From: Pseudomonas brassicacearum subsp. neoaurantiaca
GTDB taxonomy: Bacteria; Pseudomonadota; Gammaproteobacteria; Pseudomonadales; Pseudomonadaceae
Assembly (NCBI RefSeq): GCF_013608025.1
Contig: NZ_VDLV01000033.1
Coordinates: forward strand, 62,001-126,000
DNA: 64,000 nt
Reading direction: 5' to 3'
The position numbers and the translations under genes were made by a program. Under the pieces are notes generated by a model that ran no database searches, was not told where the DNA came from, and worked only from the letters and a program-made list of their open reading frames with translations. Positions 7,525 through 16,086 of this stretch are shown here, piece by piece. How positions within the stretch are numbered: position 1 is the stretch's first letter; every line of letters begins with the position of its first letter.

Positions 7525-10026
7525 TCAATCCTGGATTACCGGCGCGTTCGAATCCGTGAGCTCCTCACTGCGATGCAACGCCACCTGGCGGATCGACAAA
7601 CGAATCTCCGCCGGCAGCACGCGCTTGGCCGCACCTTCGGCCAGTTCACCGAGCAGCTCGTGGTAGCTTAGCTTGCCTGCTTCATCGCGGCGCAGTACGT
7701 CGAGGTCGAGCATCGTCTGGATGAAGTGGCGGAACAGGCTCTTGTCGAAGAACTCCGGCGCGTTCAGCCCGTGCAGGATCGACAGGCGCTGGGCCATGAC
7801 GGTGCAGAGGTCTTCCAGCTCTTCGGCGCTGATGCTGTTCTGGCCGCTGTTGAGCAGCAGCGAAACGGTCATGTAGAAGCGCTGCAAGGTCTGGGCGATG
7901 CTCTTCGATAGCAGCGTCAGCAGCACGAAATGCCGTGAACTTGGCGCAGGACGCAGAAACAGATTCTTCTCGAAACGCAGCAGGCCCTGCTCGACGAACG
8001 CTTCGAGCCATTGGTCGACCACGTCGTCCAGTTCTTCCAGCGACCAGCGAATGAACAATTCTGATTGCAGGTACGGGTACAAGGCCCGGGTATAACGCAG
8101 GATCTGCTCGCGGCTCATGCGCGAGCTGCTCTGGAAGAAGCTCGCCAGCAACGCCGGCAGGGCGAAGATGTGTAGCACGTTGTTGCGGTAGTAGGTCATC
8201 AGCACCGCATTCTGCTCGTCCAGGTACAAGATCTTGCCCAAGGCATCGCTCTGTTCCGACAGCAAGTCCATGCCTTTGACATGCTCGATCAACGCCCGAC
8301 CGTCACCCTCAGGCAAGGTGGTATGGGGCGAATACGGCACTTTGCGCAGCAAGGCGAGGTACAAGTCCAGCACGCGGGCCATGGCCTGGTCGTCCAGGGC
8401 TAGACGGCTGGTGGACAGCAATGCCAGGGCGACAAGGTTGACTGGGTTGATGGCCGCGGCTTCGTTCAGGTGCCGCGCCACGCGTTCGCCGAGGCGGTTG
8501 GTGGTCGCGTTGAGCCAGGCTGGTTTGAATTGCGGTCCCAGTTCCTGTTGGCGCCAATCGGGCTGTTCGCCGTCGAGGAATTCCGCCAGCTTGATCGGCT
8601 CGCCGAAGTTCACCGCCACTTGGCCGAAGCGCTGCTTGAGGGCGCCGATCACCTTGAAGATATCGAAGATCGACTCTTTCTTCTTGCTCGCGCCGCGCAG
8701 TTCGCCCAGGTAGGTGCGGCCTTCCAGCACGCGTTCATAACCGATGTACACCGGCACGAACACGATCGGCATGCGCGACGAGCGCAGGAAGCTGCGCAAG
8801 GTGATGGCGAGCATGCCGGTCTTGGGTTGCAGCATGCGCCCGGTGCGCGAACGGCCGCCTTCGACGAAATACTCCACCGGGAAGCCCTTGGTGAACAGCG
8901 TGTGCAGGTATTCGTTGAAAACGGCGGTGTAGAGCGGGTTGCCCTTGAACGTGCGGCGCATGAAGAACGCCCCGCCACGGCGCAACAGGCTGCCAATCAC
9001 CGGCATGTTGAGGTTGATGCCGGCGGCGATGTGCGGTGGTGTCAGTCCGTTGCGAAACAGCAGGTACGACAGCAGCAGATAGTCGATGTGGCTGCGGTGG
9101 CACGGTACGTAAATGACTTCGTGGCCCTGAGCAACGTTCTGCACGCCTTCGATGTGGTTGACCTTGATGCCATCGTAGATCTTGTTCCAGAACCAGCTCA
9201 GCACGACTTCCAGGAAGCGGATCGCGGTGTAGGTGTAGTCCGAGGCGATCTCGTTGCCGTAGCGCAGGGCTTGGGCCTTGGCTTTTTCCGGGGAAATCTT
9301 TTCCCGCTCGGCTTCTTCGGCAATGGCCTGCTTGACCAGCGGTTGGTTCAATAGCCCCTTGACCAGGTTGCGTCGATGGGAAATGTCGGGACCGATGACC
9401 GCCGCTTTCAGGTTGCGGAAGTGTACCCGCAGGATCCGCTGGGCCATGCGCACGGTACGTTCGTGGCCCTTGTCGTGCTCGATCAGTTCGCGCAGGTGGA
9501 TCGGCGCGGAAAACTGCACGCGGGTCTTGCGCCCGAGAATCATGATGCTCAACAGGCGGCGCAGGCGCCCGGTGACGGCCCAACTGTCGGCGAACAGCAA
9601 TTTCCATGGGCTGGATTCGCTGTCGGGCGACTGGCCCCAGAACACACTGACCGGAATGATTTGCGCGTCTTCGGCAGCGTTGTGGGTCAGCACGTCGACC
9701 AGCCGCGTCAGCGTGGGCGGCGCTCCTCGCTTGTCCTGGCGTCCGAGCCAGTCCGGCGCCGGCGTCAGGTAGAAGAACGCTGCCGGCTCAAGCAGGTTGC
9801 CCACCGAGACCGGCAGCACCGGACGCGGCAGGCCGGCCTTGGTGCACTCGGTGTCGAGCACCGCGAGGTCGGTGAGCGAAGGATCTTGCAGGACGTAGAA
9901 CACGGGACGACTGCGGTCGAGGTTGAGAGTGAACGACGACTGGTTGATCGTCTCGGAGCGAACCCAGAGATACAACAGTCGGCGCAAGGTGCCAAACACA
10001 AGACGGCGGAACGGGGAGCGGGTCAT
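7525..10026 (-). CDS. plsB: Glycerol-3-phosphate 1-O-acyltransferase PlsB
   Basis: PlsB acylates sn-glycerol-3-phosphate at position 1, the first step of phospholipid synthesis, at the inner membrane. I chose the ATG at 10026 (MTRSPFRRLV), giving 833 residues, close to the 834 I recall for P. aeruginosa; an upstream in-frame start at 10101 would add 25 residues lacking family similarity. The HX4D acyltransferase motif is CHRSHID, with His310 and Asp315. Further blocks are GGAFFMRR, FVEGGRSRTG and VFVPVYIGYE. It is divergent from the cold-shock gene. Confidence 0.95.
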   Translation of the reverse strand: MTRSPFRRLVFGTLRRLLYLWVRSETINQSSFTLNLDRSRPVFYVLQDPSLTDLAVLDTECTKAGLPRPVLPVSVGNLLEPAAFFYLTPAPDWLGRQDKRGAPPTLTRLVDVLTHNAAEDAQIIPVSVFWGQSPDSESSPWKLLFADSWAVTGRLRRLLSIMILGRKTRVQFSAPIHLRELIEHDKGHERTVRMAQRILRVHFRNLKAAVIGPDISHRRNLVKGLLNQPLVKQAIAEEAEREKISPEKAKAQALRYGNEIASDYTYTAIRFLEVVLSWFWNKIYDGIKVNHIEGVQNVAQGHEVIYVPCHRSHIDYLLLSYLLFRNGLTPPHIAAGINLNMPVIGSLLRRGGAFFMRRTFKGNPLYTAVFNEYLHTLFTKGFPVEYFVEGGRSRTGRMLQPKTGMLAITLRSFLRSSRMPIVFVPVYIGYERVLEGRTYLGELRGASKKKESIFDIFKVIGALKQRFGQVAVNFGEPIKLAEFLDGEQPDWRQQELGPQFKPAWLNATTNRLGERVARHLNEAAAINPVNLVALALLSTSRLALDDQAMARVLDLYLALLRKVPYSPHTTLPEGDGRALIEHVKGMDLLSEQSDALGKILYLDEQNAVLMTYYRNNVLHIFALPALLASFFQSSSRMSREQILRYTRALYPYLQSELFIRWSLEELDDVVDQWLEAFVEQGLLRFEKNLFLRPAPSSRHFVLLTLLSKSIAQTLQRFYMTVSLLLNSGQNSISAEELEDLCTVMAQRLSILHGLNAPEFFDKSLFRHFIQTMLDLDVLRRDEAGKLSYHELLGELAEGAAKRVLPAEIRLSIRQVALHRSEELTDSNAPVIQD

Positions 10027-10115
10027 ACGGCTTCTGCATGAGTGAATGGAGTGGTGCGGGCGCCAGTGTGCCGGATTCGTCGAAAATCGGCAAAAAAGCA
10101 CCGAAGTAAAGTCAG

Positions 10116-10143
10116 TTGAGAGTTTTTCCGGGTGTCATATACT
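10116..10143 (+). promoter_or_regulatory. Sigma70-type promoter of the cold-shock gene
   Basis: TTGAGA (10116-10121) and TATACT (10138-10143) are separated by 16 bases, a good sigma70 match. Transcription would start near 10150 and leave a 5' untranslated region of roughly 115 bases, a long leader as is common for cold-shock mRNAs. Confidence 0.65.
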
Positions 10144-10266
10144 CGGCCAGTTACTGCCCCGGGCGTTCCCATGGACGTCTGGACGGTGGCTTAAGTTCGT
10201 ACGGCTTTGCCTTTGCGGTTGGGCGGGAAAAGTCGACTCAAAAAAATAAAAATGGGAGTGAGCATC

Positions 10267-10476
10267 ATGGCAGCACGGGAAACCGGCAATGTGAAGTGGT
10301 TCAACGACGCCAAGGGTTATGGCTTCATCCAGCGTGAAGGCGGCGCGGATGTGTTCGTGCATTACCGCGCGATCCGCGGCGAAGGCCACCGTTCCCTGAC
10401 CGAAGGCCAGCAGGTCGAGTATGCGGTCGTGGAAGGGCAGAAGGGCTTGCAGGCTGAGGATGTGGTGGGGTTGTAA
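10267..10476 (+). CDS. Cold-shock-domain protein
   Basis: 69-residue single cold-shock domain that binds single-stranded RNA or DNA. RNP1 is KGYGFI (residues 16-21) and RNP2 is VFVHY (29-33). The start is the ATG at 10267 (MAARETGNVKWF), preceded by GGAGTGAG at 10255-10262. An in-frame ATG at 10252 is less likely because it overlaps that ribosome binding site. The sequence is closer to the RAIRGEGHRSL subgroup found once in pseudomonads than to the major CapB/CspA type. A clear promoter lies upstream. Confidence 0.93.
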   Translation: MAARETGNVKWFNDAKGYGFIQREGGADVFVHYRAIRGEGHRSLTEGQQVEYAVVEGQKGLQAEDVVGL

Positions 10477-10503
10477 CCCGCATTCACTGCCTACACAAAA
10501 ACA

Positions 10504-10594
10504 TTGTGGGAGCGAGCTTGCTCGCGATAGCGGTGTGTCAGTCACTTCTAATCTGGCTGATCTACCGCTATCGCGAGCAAGCTCGCTCCCACAT
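10504..10594. repeat. REP pair (REPIN-like)
   Basis: Inverted REP copies with the core GCGAGCAAGCTCGC and the flank TAGCGGT/ACCGCTA, separated by about 30 bases. They lie between the cold-shock gene and the convergent hypothetical gene. The long pairing of the two copies would make a cruciform or RNA hairpin that could act as the shared 3' end. Confidence 0.9.
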
Positions 10595-10622
10595 TGGCTC
10601 CTCGGTGGGCTGGAAGTCAGCG

Positions 10623-11000
10623 TCACGCCGTCTTCCAGGTAATCTCTTCTTCCCCATCGGTGCTGATGCGAATCCAGCGGTCCGCCGATTCTTCGCCTTC
10701 TTCTTCCACCCAGGAGCCAGGCGCGCAGCGCACTTCGACGTTCAGTGCGGCGAAAGCGGCGCGGGCGCAGGCGATGTCGTCTTCCCACGGCGTTTGATCA
10801 CTTTCCAGATACAGGCTGTTCCATTTTCCTACGGCCTTGGGCAACCAAGTCACCGGAATGCCGCCGGCCTTGCACTTGTAGGTCTGGCCTTTCTGTACCC
10901 AGTCGCTGCACGGACCCAGGGCCTGGCCGAGCCAATGGGCGATGGCCTTGTGGTCGACGTCGGCGTCCTTCAGGTAAATCTCGATATCGGGTTGGCGCAT
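10623..11000 (-). CDS. Conserved hypothetical protein
   Basis: 125-residue acidic protein (MRQPDIEIYLKDADVDHKAI) with no signal peptide or membrane helix. It contains several Trp and Cys residues (WLGQALGPCSDWVQKGQTYK, GSWVEEEGEE) and looks like a small soluble domain. I recall similar uncharacterised proteins across Pseudomonas but know no function. It lies 78 bases downstream of rlmA and may share its transcript. Confidence 0.75.
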   Translation of the reverse strand: MRQPDIEIYLKDADVDHKAIAHWLGQALGPCSDWVQKGQTYKCKAGGIPVTWLPKAVGKWNSLYLESDQTPWEDDIACARAAFAALNVEVRCAPGSWVEEEGEESADRWIRISTDGEEEITWKTA

Positions 11001-11078
11001 GGATGTCCTCGCTGCGGTCTTGAAAAATCCATTCGCGGATTTAACTGGCCCCAGGCATTTGCCCGGGGCCCAAGGTAG

Positions 11079-11888
11079 TTATTGAAGAATGAAATAATCG
11101 TAGCGCATCGACACGGTGACTTCGAACGGCTCGACCTGTTCGATCACGCTGGCGCGGCGTTCGGCGCTGGCGCGCCAGCCATGGGGCGTCATCGCCAGCA
11201 GGTTGGCGCGGTCCTGGCCGTGGTCGAGTGTCAGCTTGAATTCGAGGGTTTCGCTGTGATCCAGTACCATGCCCGACGGCACCAGGGCCAAGTGCTTGTC
11301 ATCGGTGTACTCGCGCACTTCGTCGTAAAGCCGTTCGCGCAGTTCCATCAGATGGCCGCTGGTTGGGCCAACCTTCATCAAGCCGCCGCCGGGGCTGAGC
11401 AAGCGCTTGGCCTCCTGCCAATCCAGCGGGCTGAACACGCTGGCCAGGAATTGGCAGCAGCCGTCCGCCAGTGGGACCCGAGCCATGCTGGCGATCAACC
11501 AGGTCAGTTGCGGGTTGCGCTTGCAGGCCCGTTTGACGGCTTCGCGAGAGATGTCGAGGGCGTAGCCGTCGGCGTCGGGCAGGGCGTCGGCGATCTGCGC
11601 AGTGTAATAGCCTTCACCGCAACCGATGTCGAGCCAACGCCCGGGCGCTCGTTCGGCGGCCAGTTCGGCCAGGCGCCGGGCGACCGGGGCGTAGTGCCCG
11701 GCGTTGAGAAAGTCGCGGCGGGCTTCGACCATCGCCTGGTTGTCGCCAGGGTCGCGGCTGTTCTTGTGCTGCACCGGCAGCAGGTTCAAATAACCCTGCC
11801 GCGCACGGTCGAACCGATGCCCGGCGGGACACGCCACGCCGTTATCCACCGCATTCAGCGGTTCACTGCAGATTGGGCAGGCGAGCAT
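11079..11888 (-). CDS. rlmA: 23S rRNA (guanine-N1)-methyltransferase, RlmA family
   Basis: 269-residue methyltransferase of the RlmA/RrmA family (E. coli RlmA(I) methylates G745 of 23S rRNA). The N-terminal zinc-binding motif has Cys4, Cys7, Cys20 and His24. The SAM-binding motif I is LDIGCGEG (residues 86-93), followed by YALDISREAVKRACKR. The start codon overlaps the dapE stop as TGATG, so translation is probably coupled to dapE. Whether the target is G745 or G748 is not decided by sequence alone; gamma-proteobacterial members generally modify G745. Confidence 0.88.
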   Translation of the reverse strand: MLACPICSEPLNAVDNGVACPAGHRFDRARQGYLNLLPVQHKNSRDPGDNQAMVEARRDFLNAGHYAPVARRLAELAAERAPGRWLDIGCGEGYYTAQIADALPDADGYALDISREAVKRACKRNPQLTWLIASMARVPLADGCCQFLASVFSPLDWQEAKRLLSPGGGLMKVGPTSGHLMELRERLYDEVREYTDDKHLALVPSGMVLDHSETLEFKLTLDHGQDRANLLAMTPHGWRASAERRASVIEQVEPFEVTVSMRYDYFILQ

Positions 11889-13039
11889 CAGGCGAGCAAC
11901 TTGATCAGCGTCTTGTAGTAGATCTCGGTCAGCACATCGAGATCAGCCGCCAGGACGCGTTCGTTGACCTGGTGGATGGTCGCGTTGACCGGCCCCAGCT
12001 CCACGACCTGCGTGCCCATGGTGGCGATGAAGCGACCATCTGAAGTGCCGCCGCTGGTGGAGGCTTTGGTCTCGCGGCCCGTCACGTCCTTGATGCTCGA
12101 CGACACGGCGTCCAGCAAGGCACCCGGTTCGGTGAGAAACGGCAGGCCGGACAAGGCCCAGTCGATGTGCCAGTCCAGTTGATGCTTGTCGAGGATGGCG
12201 GCGACGCGCTGTTGCAGGCCTTCGACGGTGGATTCGGTGGAGAAGCGGAAGTTGAACACCGCCTCCAGGTCGCCGGGGATCACGTTGGTCGCGCCGGTGC
12301 CGGAATTGAGGTTGGAAATCTGGAAGCTGGTCGGCGGGAAGAAGTCGTTGCCATGGTCCCAATGCTCGGCGGCCAATTCGGCCAAGGCCGGCGCGGCGAG
12401 GTGGATCGGGTTCTTCGCCAGGTGTGGATAAGCCACGTGACCTTGCTTGCCGCGCACGGTCAGCTTCGCACCAAGGGAACCACGACGACCATTCTTGACC
12501 ACATCGCCCACCAGCGTGGTGCTCGACGGCTCGCCGACGATGCACCAGTCCAAGCGCTCCTGGCGGGCCTTGAGGCGTTCGACCACGGCCTTGGTGCCAT
12601 GGTGGGCCGGGCCTTCTTCATCGCTGGTGATCAGGAAGGTCAGCGAGCCCTTGTGGTCCGGGTAGTCGGCGACAAAGCGTTCGGCCGCGACGACCATCGC
12701 CGCCAGGCTGCCTTTCATATCCGCCGCGCCACGCCCGCAGAGCATGCCATGTTCGTCGATGACTGCATCGAACGGGTCGAGCTGCCAAGCCTGCACCGGA
12801 CCGGTCGGGACCACGTCGGTGTGACCGGCGAAGCACAACACCGGGCCGTCCTGCTTGCCATGGCTGGCCCAGAAGTTATCCACATCCTCGATGCGCATCG
12901 GCTCGAGCTTGAAACCGGCGTCGCCCAGGCGCTGCATCATCAGTTTCTGGCAATCGGCATCGGCCGGCGTCACGGACGGGCGGCGGATCAGGTCGCAGGC
13001 GAGTTGCAGGGTCGGCGAGAGGTCGGCGTGGGCCGTCAT
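11888..13039 (-). CDS. dapE: Succinyl-diaminopimelate desuccinylase DapE
   Basis: Di-zinc M20 hydrolase that releases succinate from N-succinyl-LL-diaminopimelate in lysine and peptidoglycan precursor synthesis. It has 383 residues, near the family norm of 375-385. Metal ligands visible are His73 in FAGHTDVVPTG, Asp107 in GRGAADMKGS, and Glu141-Glu142 in TSDEEGPA; the C-terminal His is in NATIHQVNER. Other genes of the same branch, dapD and dapC, are at 16.1 and 21.6 kb on the same strand. Confidence 0.96.
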   Translation of the reverse strand: MTAHADLSPTLQLACDLIRRPSVTPADADCQKLMMQRLGDAGFKLEPMRIEDVDNFWASHGKQDGPVLCFAGHTDVVPTGPVQAWQLDPFDAVIDEHGMLCGRGAADMKGSLAAMVVAAERFVADYPDHKGSLTFLITSDEEGPAHHGTKAVVERLKARQERLDWCIVGEPSSTTLVGDVVKNGRRGSLGAKLTVRGKQGHVAYPHLAKNPIHLAAPALAELAAEHWDHGNDFFPPTSFQISNLNSGTGATNVIPGDLEAVFNFRFSTESTVEGLQQRVAAILDKHQLDWHIDWALSGLPFLTEPGALLDAVSSSIKDVTGRETKASTSGGTSDGRFIATMGTQVVELGPVNATIHQVNERVLAADLDVLTEIYYKTLIKLLA

Positions 13040-13375
13040 GGAAAACTCCGGAAAGCTGAAAAGGAGATCACAGTCCCTGTGGGAGCGGGCTTGAGTTCGA
13101 CCATTGGATGGTATTCGGTCGAGGATTACAAAATGGCGGTTATCTTATAGCAAAACGACCCGCATGGGCCCTCGGTGCGGGTCAGTTGGAACACAAATCC
13201 TGTGGGAGCGAGCCTGCTCGCGAAAGCGTTGTATCAGCAGAATCGATTTAACTGAGACATCGCCTTCGCGAGCAGGCTCGCTCCCACAGGGGAAATTGGT
13301 GGGATTCATTTGGCAACCGGCTCGAATTGCTGCTGCAAAGCCCTATAATGCGCGCCGGTTTTTGGGGTAATGGTC
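13040..13375. other. Intergenic region between dapE and tcdA: hairpin, REP pair, -10 box
   Basis: A lone half REP (CTGTGGGAGCGGGCTTGA) is at about 13077-13094. A perfect 7-bp hairpin, GACCCGC (13157-13163) with GCGGGTC (13177-13183), is followed on the minus strand by GTTTTGC, so it could terminate or attenuate minus-strand transcription into dapE. A REP pair with a variant core (GCGAGCAGGCTCGC) spans 13199-13292. TATAAT at 13344-13349 is a likely -10 for tcdA; no good -35 is visible. Confidence 0.7.
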
Positions 13376-14188
13376 ATGAGTACAGAAGATCCACGGTTTG
13401 CCGGCATCGCCCGTTTGTATGGCATCGAAGGCCTGGAGCGCCTACGGGCGGCCCATGTGGCGATTGTCGGCGTTGGCGGCGTCGGATCCTGGGCGGCGGA
13501 AGCCATCGCCCGTTGCGGCGCGGGCGAGATTTCGCTGTTCGACCTGGACGACGTCTGCGTCAGCAACGCCAACCGCCAGTTGCACGCCCTGGACAGCACC
13601 GTCGGCAAGCCCAAGGTCGAGGTCATGGCCGAGCGGCTGCGCGGGATCAACCCCGATTGCATCGTGCACGCGGTGGCCGACTTCGTCACCCGCGACACCA
13701 TGGCCGAGTACATCACGCCGAACATCGACTGCGTGATCGACTGCATCGACAGCGTCAACGCCAAGGCCGCGCTGATCGCCTGGTGCAAGCGCCGCAAGAT
13801 CCAGATCATCACCACCGGCGGCGCGGGCGGACAGATCGACCCGACGCTGATTCAGGTCTGCGACTTGAACCGTACGTTCAACGATCCGCTGGCCTCCAAG
13901 GTGCGCTCGACCTTGCGTCGCGACTACGGCTTCTCGCGCACCGTGACCCGCCACTACAGCGTGCCTTGCGTGTTCTCCACCGAACAACTGCGCTACCCGA
14001 AACCCGATGGCAGCATTTGCCTGCAGAAGAGCTTTGTCGGCGACGGCGTCAAGCTCGACTGCGCCGGCGGGTTTGGCGCGGTGATGATGGTGACTGCGAC
14101 GTTCGGCATGGTCGCGGCGACCAAGGCTGTGGATAAGATCGTCGCGGGCGTGCGGCGGCCGGCGGATCGGGCCAAGTCTCAGGATTGA
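13376..14188 (+). CDS. tcdA: tRNA threonylcarbamoyladenosine dehydratase TcdA (CsdL)
   Basis: E1-like enzyme that uses ATP to dehydrate t6A37 of ANN-decoding tRNAs to cyclic t6A. I start it at the ATG at 13376 (MSTEDPRFAGIARLYG), since GGGG at 13364-13367 is well spaced for it; an ATG two codons earlier is possible. The product is about 270 residues. The Rossmann motif GVGGVG is at 32-37, followed by the ThiF/MoeB-like LDDVCVSNANRQ. It is convergent with csdE-csdA, its known sulfur-transfer partners in E. coli, across a REP pair. Confidence 0.94.
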   Translation: MSTEDPRFAGIARLYGIEGLERLRAAHVAIVGVGGVGSWAAEAIARCGAGEISLFDLDDVCVSNANRQLHALDSTVGKPKVEVMAERLRGINPDCIVHAVADFVTRDTMAEYITPNIDCVIDCIDSVNAKAALIAWCKRRKIQIITTGGAGGQIDPTLIQVCDLNRTFNDPLASKVRSTLRRDYGFSRTVTRHYSVPCVFSTEQLRYPKPDGSICLQKSFVGDGVKLDCAGGFGAVMMVTATFGMVAATKAVDKIVAGVRRPADRAKSQD

Positions 14189-14204
14189 CTGTCGGGCTGA
14201 TGGC

Positions 14205-14302
14205 CTCATCGCGAGCAAGCTCGCTCCCACATTGGATCGAGTTGGATACAGCATCTGCGTACACCCAGATCCCCTGTGGGAGCGAGCTTGCTCGCGATGG
14301 GG
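14205..14302. repeat. REP pair (REPIN-like)
   Basis: Two inverted GCGAGCAAGCTCGC REP copies (about 14205-14235 and 14272-14302) lie between the convergent ends of tcdA and csdE. The second runs directly up to the csdE stop codon, so the mRNA hairpin would protect or terminate both transcripts. Confidence 0.9.
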
Positions 14303-14303
14303 C

Positions 14304-14708
14304 TTACCGAGTCAACTCGAACATCCGCTTCAACACCGCATTCAACCCATTGCTGCGCGACGGCGATAGCTGCCGGGACAACCCCAACTGGTTAAACCAA
14401 TCCGGCAAATCCACCTGCTTCAACGCTTCGGCGGACAAACCGTTGACCCGCGCCAACAGCAACGCCACCAGACCGCGGATCAGCCGCGCATCGCTGCTGG
14501 CTGAAAACTGCCAGTGGCCGTCATGCAACTGACCCACCAACCAGACCTGGCTTTCACAGCCGCTGACAAGGTTGGCGTCGCATTTGTCTGCATCGCTCAA
14601 TGGCGCCAGGCGTTCACCCCACTGCATCAGCAGCCGGGCGCGTTGTTCCCAACCGGAGGCATCCTGGAAAATCTGCAGCGCGGCGACGGCATCGTCAGGC
14701 AGGTTCAT
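14304..14708 (-). CDS. csdE: SufE/CsdE-family sulfur acceptor
   Basis: Sulfur-accepting partner of the cysteine desulfurase next door. I start it at the ATG at 14708 (MNLPDDAVAALQIFQ), giving 134 residues as usual for the family; upstream in-frame codons lie inside csdA. The acceptor Cys51 is in the motif VSGCESQVW. The start overlaps the csdA stop in an ATGA, so the pair is translationally coupled. Naming it CsdE rather than SufE rests on its pairing with csdA and tcdA and on the absence of other suf genes here. Confidence 0.88.
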   Translation of the reverse strand: MNLPDDAVAALQIFQDASGWEQRARLLMQWGERLAPLSDADKCDANLVSGCESQVWLVGQLHDGHWQFSASSDARLIRGLVALLLARVNGLSAEALKQVDLPDWFNQLGLSRQLSPSRSNGLNAVLKRMFELTR

Positions 14709-15910
14709 CGCAACATCTCCAAGGCCTGGTCCAGCGCCTCGAAGAAACGCTCGATATCGGCGGAATCGTTGTACAACGCCAGCGAAACCCGTATCGCCCC
14801 GGACAGCTTCAGATGCTTGAACAATGGCATCGCGCAATGATGCCCGGCGCGCACGGCGATGCCTTGCTCGGTCAACAGGTGCGCCAGGTCGGCGTTGTGG
14901 ATACCTTCAACCACGAAGCTGACCAGCGCCAGTTGCGGATTGCCCACCAGGCGCACGCCGTTGCGCGCCTGCAGGCCGTGAAGCAGATAGTCGTGCAGGG
15001 CGGTTTCATGATCGATGACCGCCTGCCCGTCGAGACCGGACAGGTAATCCAGCGTCGCCCCCAGGCCGATCACACTGGCGATAGGCGGCGTGCCGGCCTC
15101 GAAACCCAGCGGCGCGGGACGGAAGGTGGCGCTGTGGTAATCGGCCTGCTGCACCATTTCGCCGCCAAATTGCCAGTGACGCAGTTGACTGAGCGCTTCG
15201 GTGCGACCGAACAGCGCCCCCAGGCCTTCGGGACCGTAGAGCTTGTGGCTGGAGAACACGTAGAAGTCGCAGCCCAGCGCCTCCACATCATGACGGCCGT
15301 GGACCACGCCTTGGGCGCCATCGATGACGGTCAGCGCGCCCTGCGCCTTGGCCATCGCCAACAACGCCGGTAACGGTTGCCAGGTGCCGAGGACGTTGGA
15401 CAACTGGCTCACCGCCAACAGGCGCGTGCGCGGGCCGATCAGCTCGGCGGCCGCATTCGTATCGATCACCCCATCGGCATCCAGCGGCAGCACCACCAGC
15501 GTCAACGCGCGGCGCTCGGCCAGTTGTTGCCATGGCAACAGGTTGGCGTGATGTTCCAGGGCGCTGACGACAATTTCATCGCCCGGGTTGAACAGGTGTT
15601 CCAGCCCATAGGCGAGCAGGTTCAACGCCGACGTGGCGCCATGGGTGAAAACGATTTGCCCGCAGTCACCCGCGTTGAGCCATTGCGAAACCTTGAGGCG
15701 ACTGTCTTCGAATGCCTGGGTGGCCAGGGCCCCGGGCAAATGTTGCGCCCGGTGCACGTTGGCCGCGCCGTTGGCGTAGTAATGCGCCAGCGCGTCGAGC
15801 AACGCTTGGGGTTTTTGCGTGGTGGCGGCGTTGTCCAGGTAGGTCTGGCCTTGCCGTTGCAGGGCGGCGATGGCCGGGAAATCGGCACGCCAGGGGGATT
15901 GGATCAACAT
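14705..15910 (-). CDS. csdA: Cysteine desulfurase CsdA (SufS-type, class II)
   Basis: PLP enzyme that converts cysteine to alanine and passes sulfur to CsdE. The start is the ATG at 15910 (MLIQSPWRADFPAIAALQ), giving 401 residues; the upstream extension crosses REP sequence and is not protein-like. PLP Lys223 is in FSSHKLYGPEG and the catalytic Cys359 is in RAGHHCAMPL. Early motif YLDNAATTQKP matches group II enzymes. With csdE and the convergent tcdA it rebuilds the E. coli CSD system that feeds ct6A formation. Confidence 0.92.
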   Translation of the reverse strand: MLIQSPWRADFPAIAALQRQGQTYLDNAATTQKPQALLDALAHYYANGAANVHRAQHLPGALATQAFEDSRLKVSQWLNAGDCGQIVFTHGATSALNLLAYGLEHLFNPGDEIVVSALEHHANLLPWQQLAERRALTLVVLPLDADGVIDTNAAAELIGPRTRLLAVSQLSNVLGTWQPLPALLAMAKAQGALTVIDGAQGVVHGRHDVEALGCDFYVFSSHKLYGPEGLGALFGRTEALSQLRHWQFGGEMVQQADYHSATFRPAPLGFEAGTPPIASVIGLGATLDYLSGLDGQAVIDHETALHDYLLHGLQARNGVRLVGNPQLALVSFVVEGIHNADLAHLLTEQGIAVRAGHHCAMPLFKHLKLSGAIRVSLALYNDSADIERFFEALDQALEMLR

Positions 15911-15942
15911 GCTTTCGGGCCCTGCTGGAGTTACGCCGGACC

Positions 15943-16070
15943 CTGTGGGAGCTGGCTTTTTTTGTGGGAGCCGAGCTTGCTCGCGATGAACGATGACGCG
16001 GTCTTGCAGCAAAACCGTGTCGCTGCCATCGCGAGCAAGCTCGGCTCCCACAGAGGCCCGCTCCCACAGG
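15943..16070. repeat. Compound REP element
   Basis: A nested palindrome: CTGTGGGAGCTGGC (about 15943) and GTGGGAGCCGAGCTTGCTCG (15964-15983) are answered by an inverse CGAGCAAGCTCGGCTCCCAC near 16031-16050 and CCCGCTCCCACAGG near 16057-16070. It looks like one REP pair inserted into, or duplicated inside, another. It lies between csdA and the dapD stop codon. Confidence 0.8.
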
Positions 16071-16086
16071 CGAGTGTGAAAACGGT

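Noticed and set aside
13322..13349. Full promoter for tcdA
   Set aside because: TATAAT is good, but no acceptable -35 exists at 16-18 bases; kept only as a -10 box.
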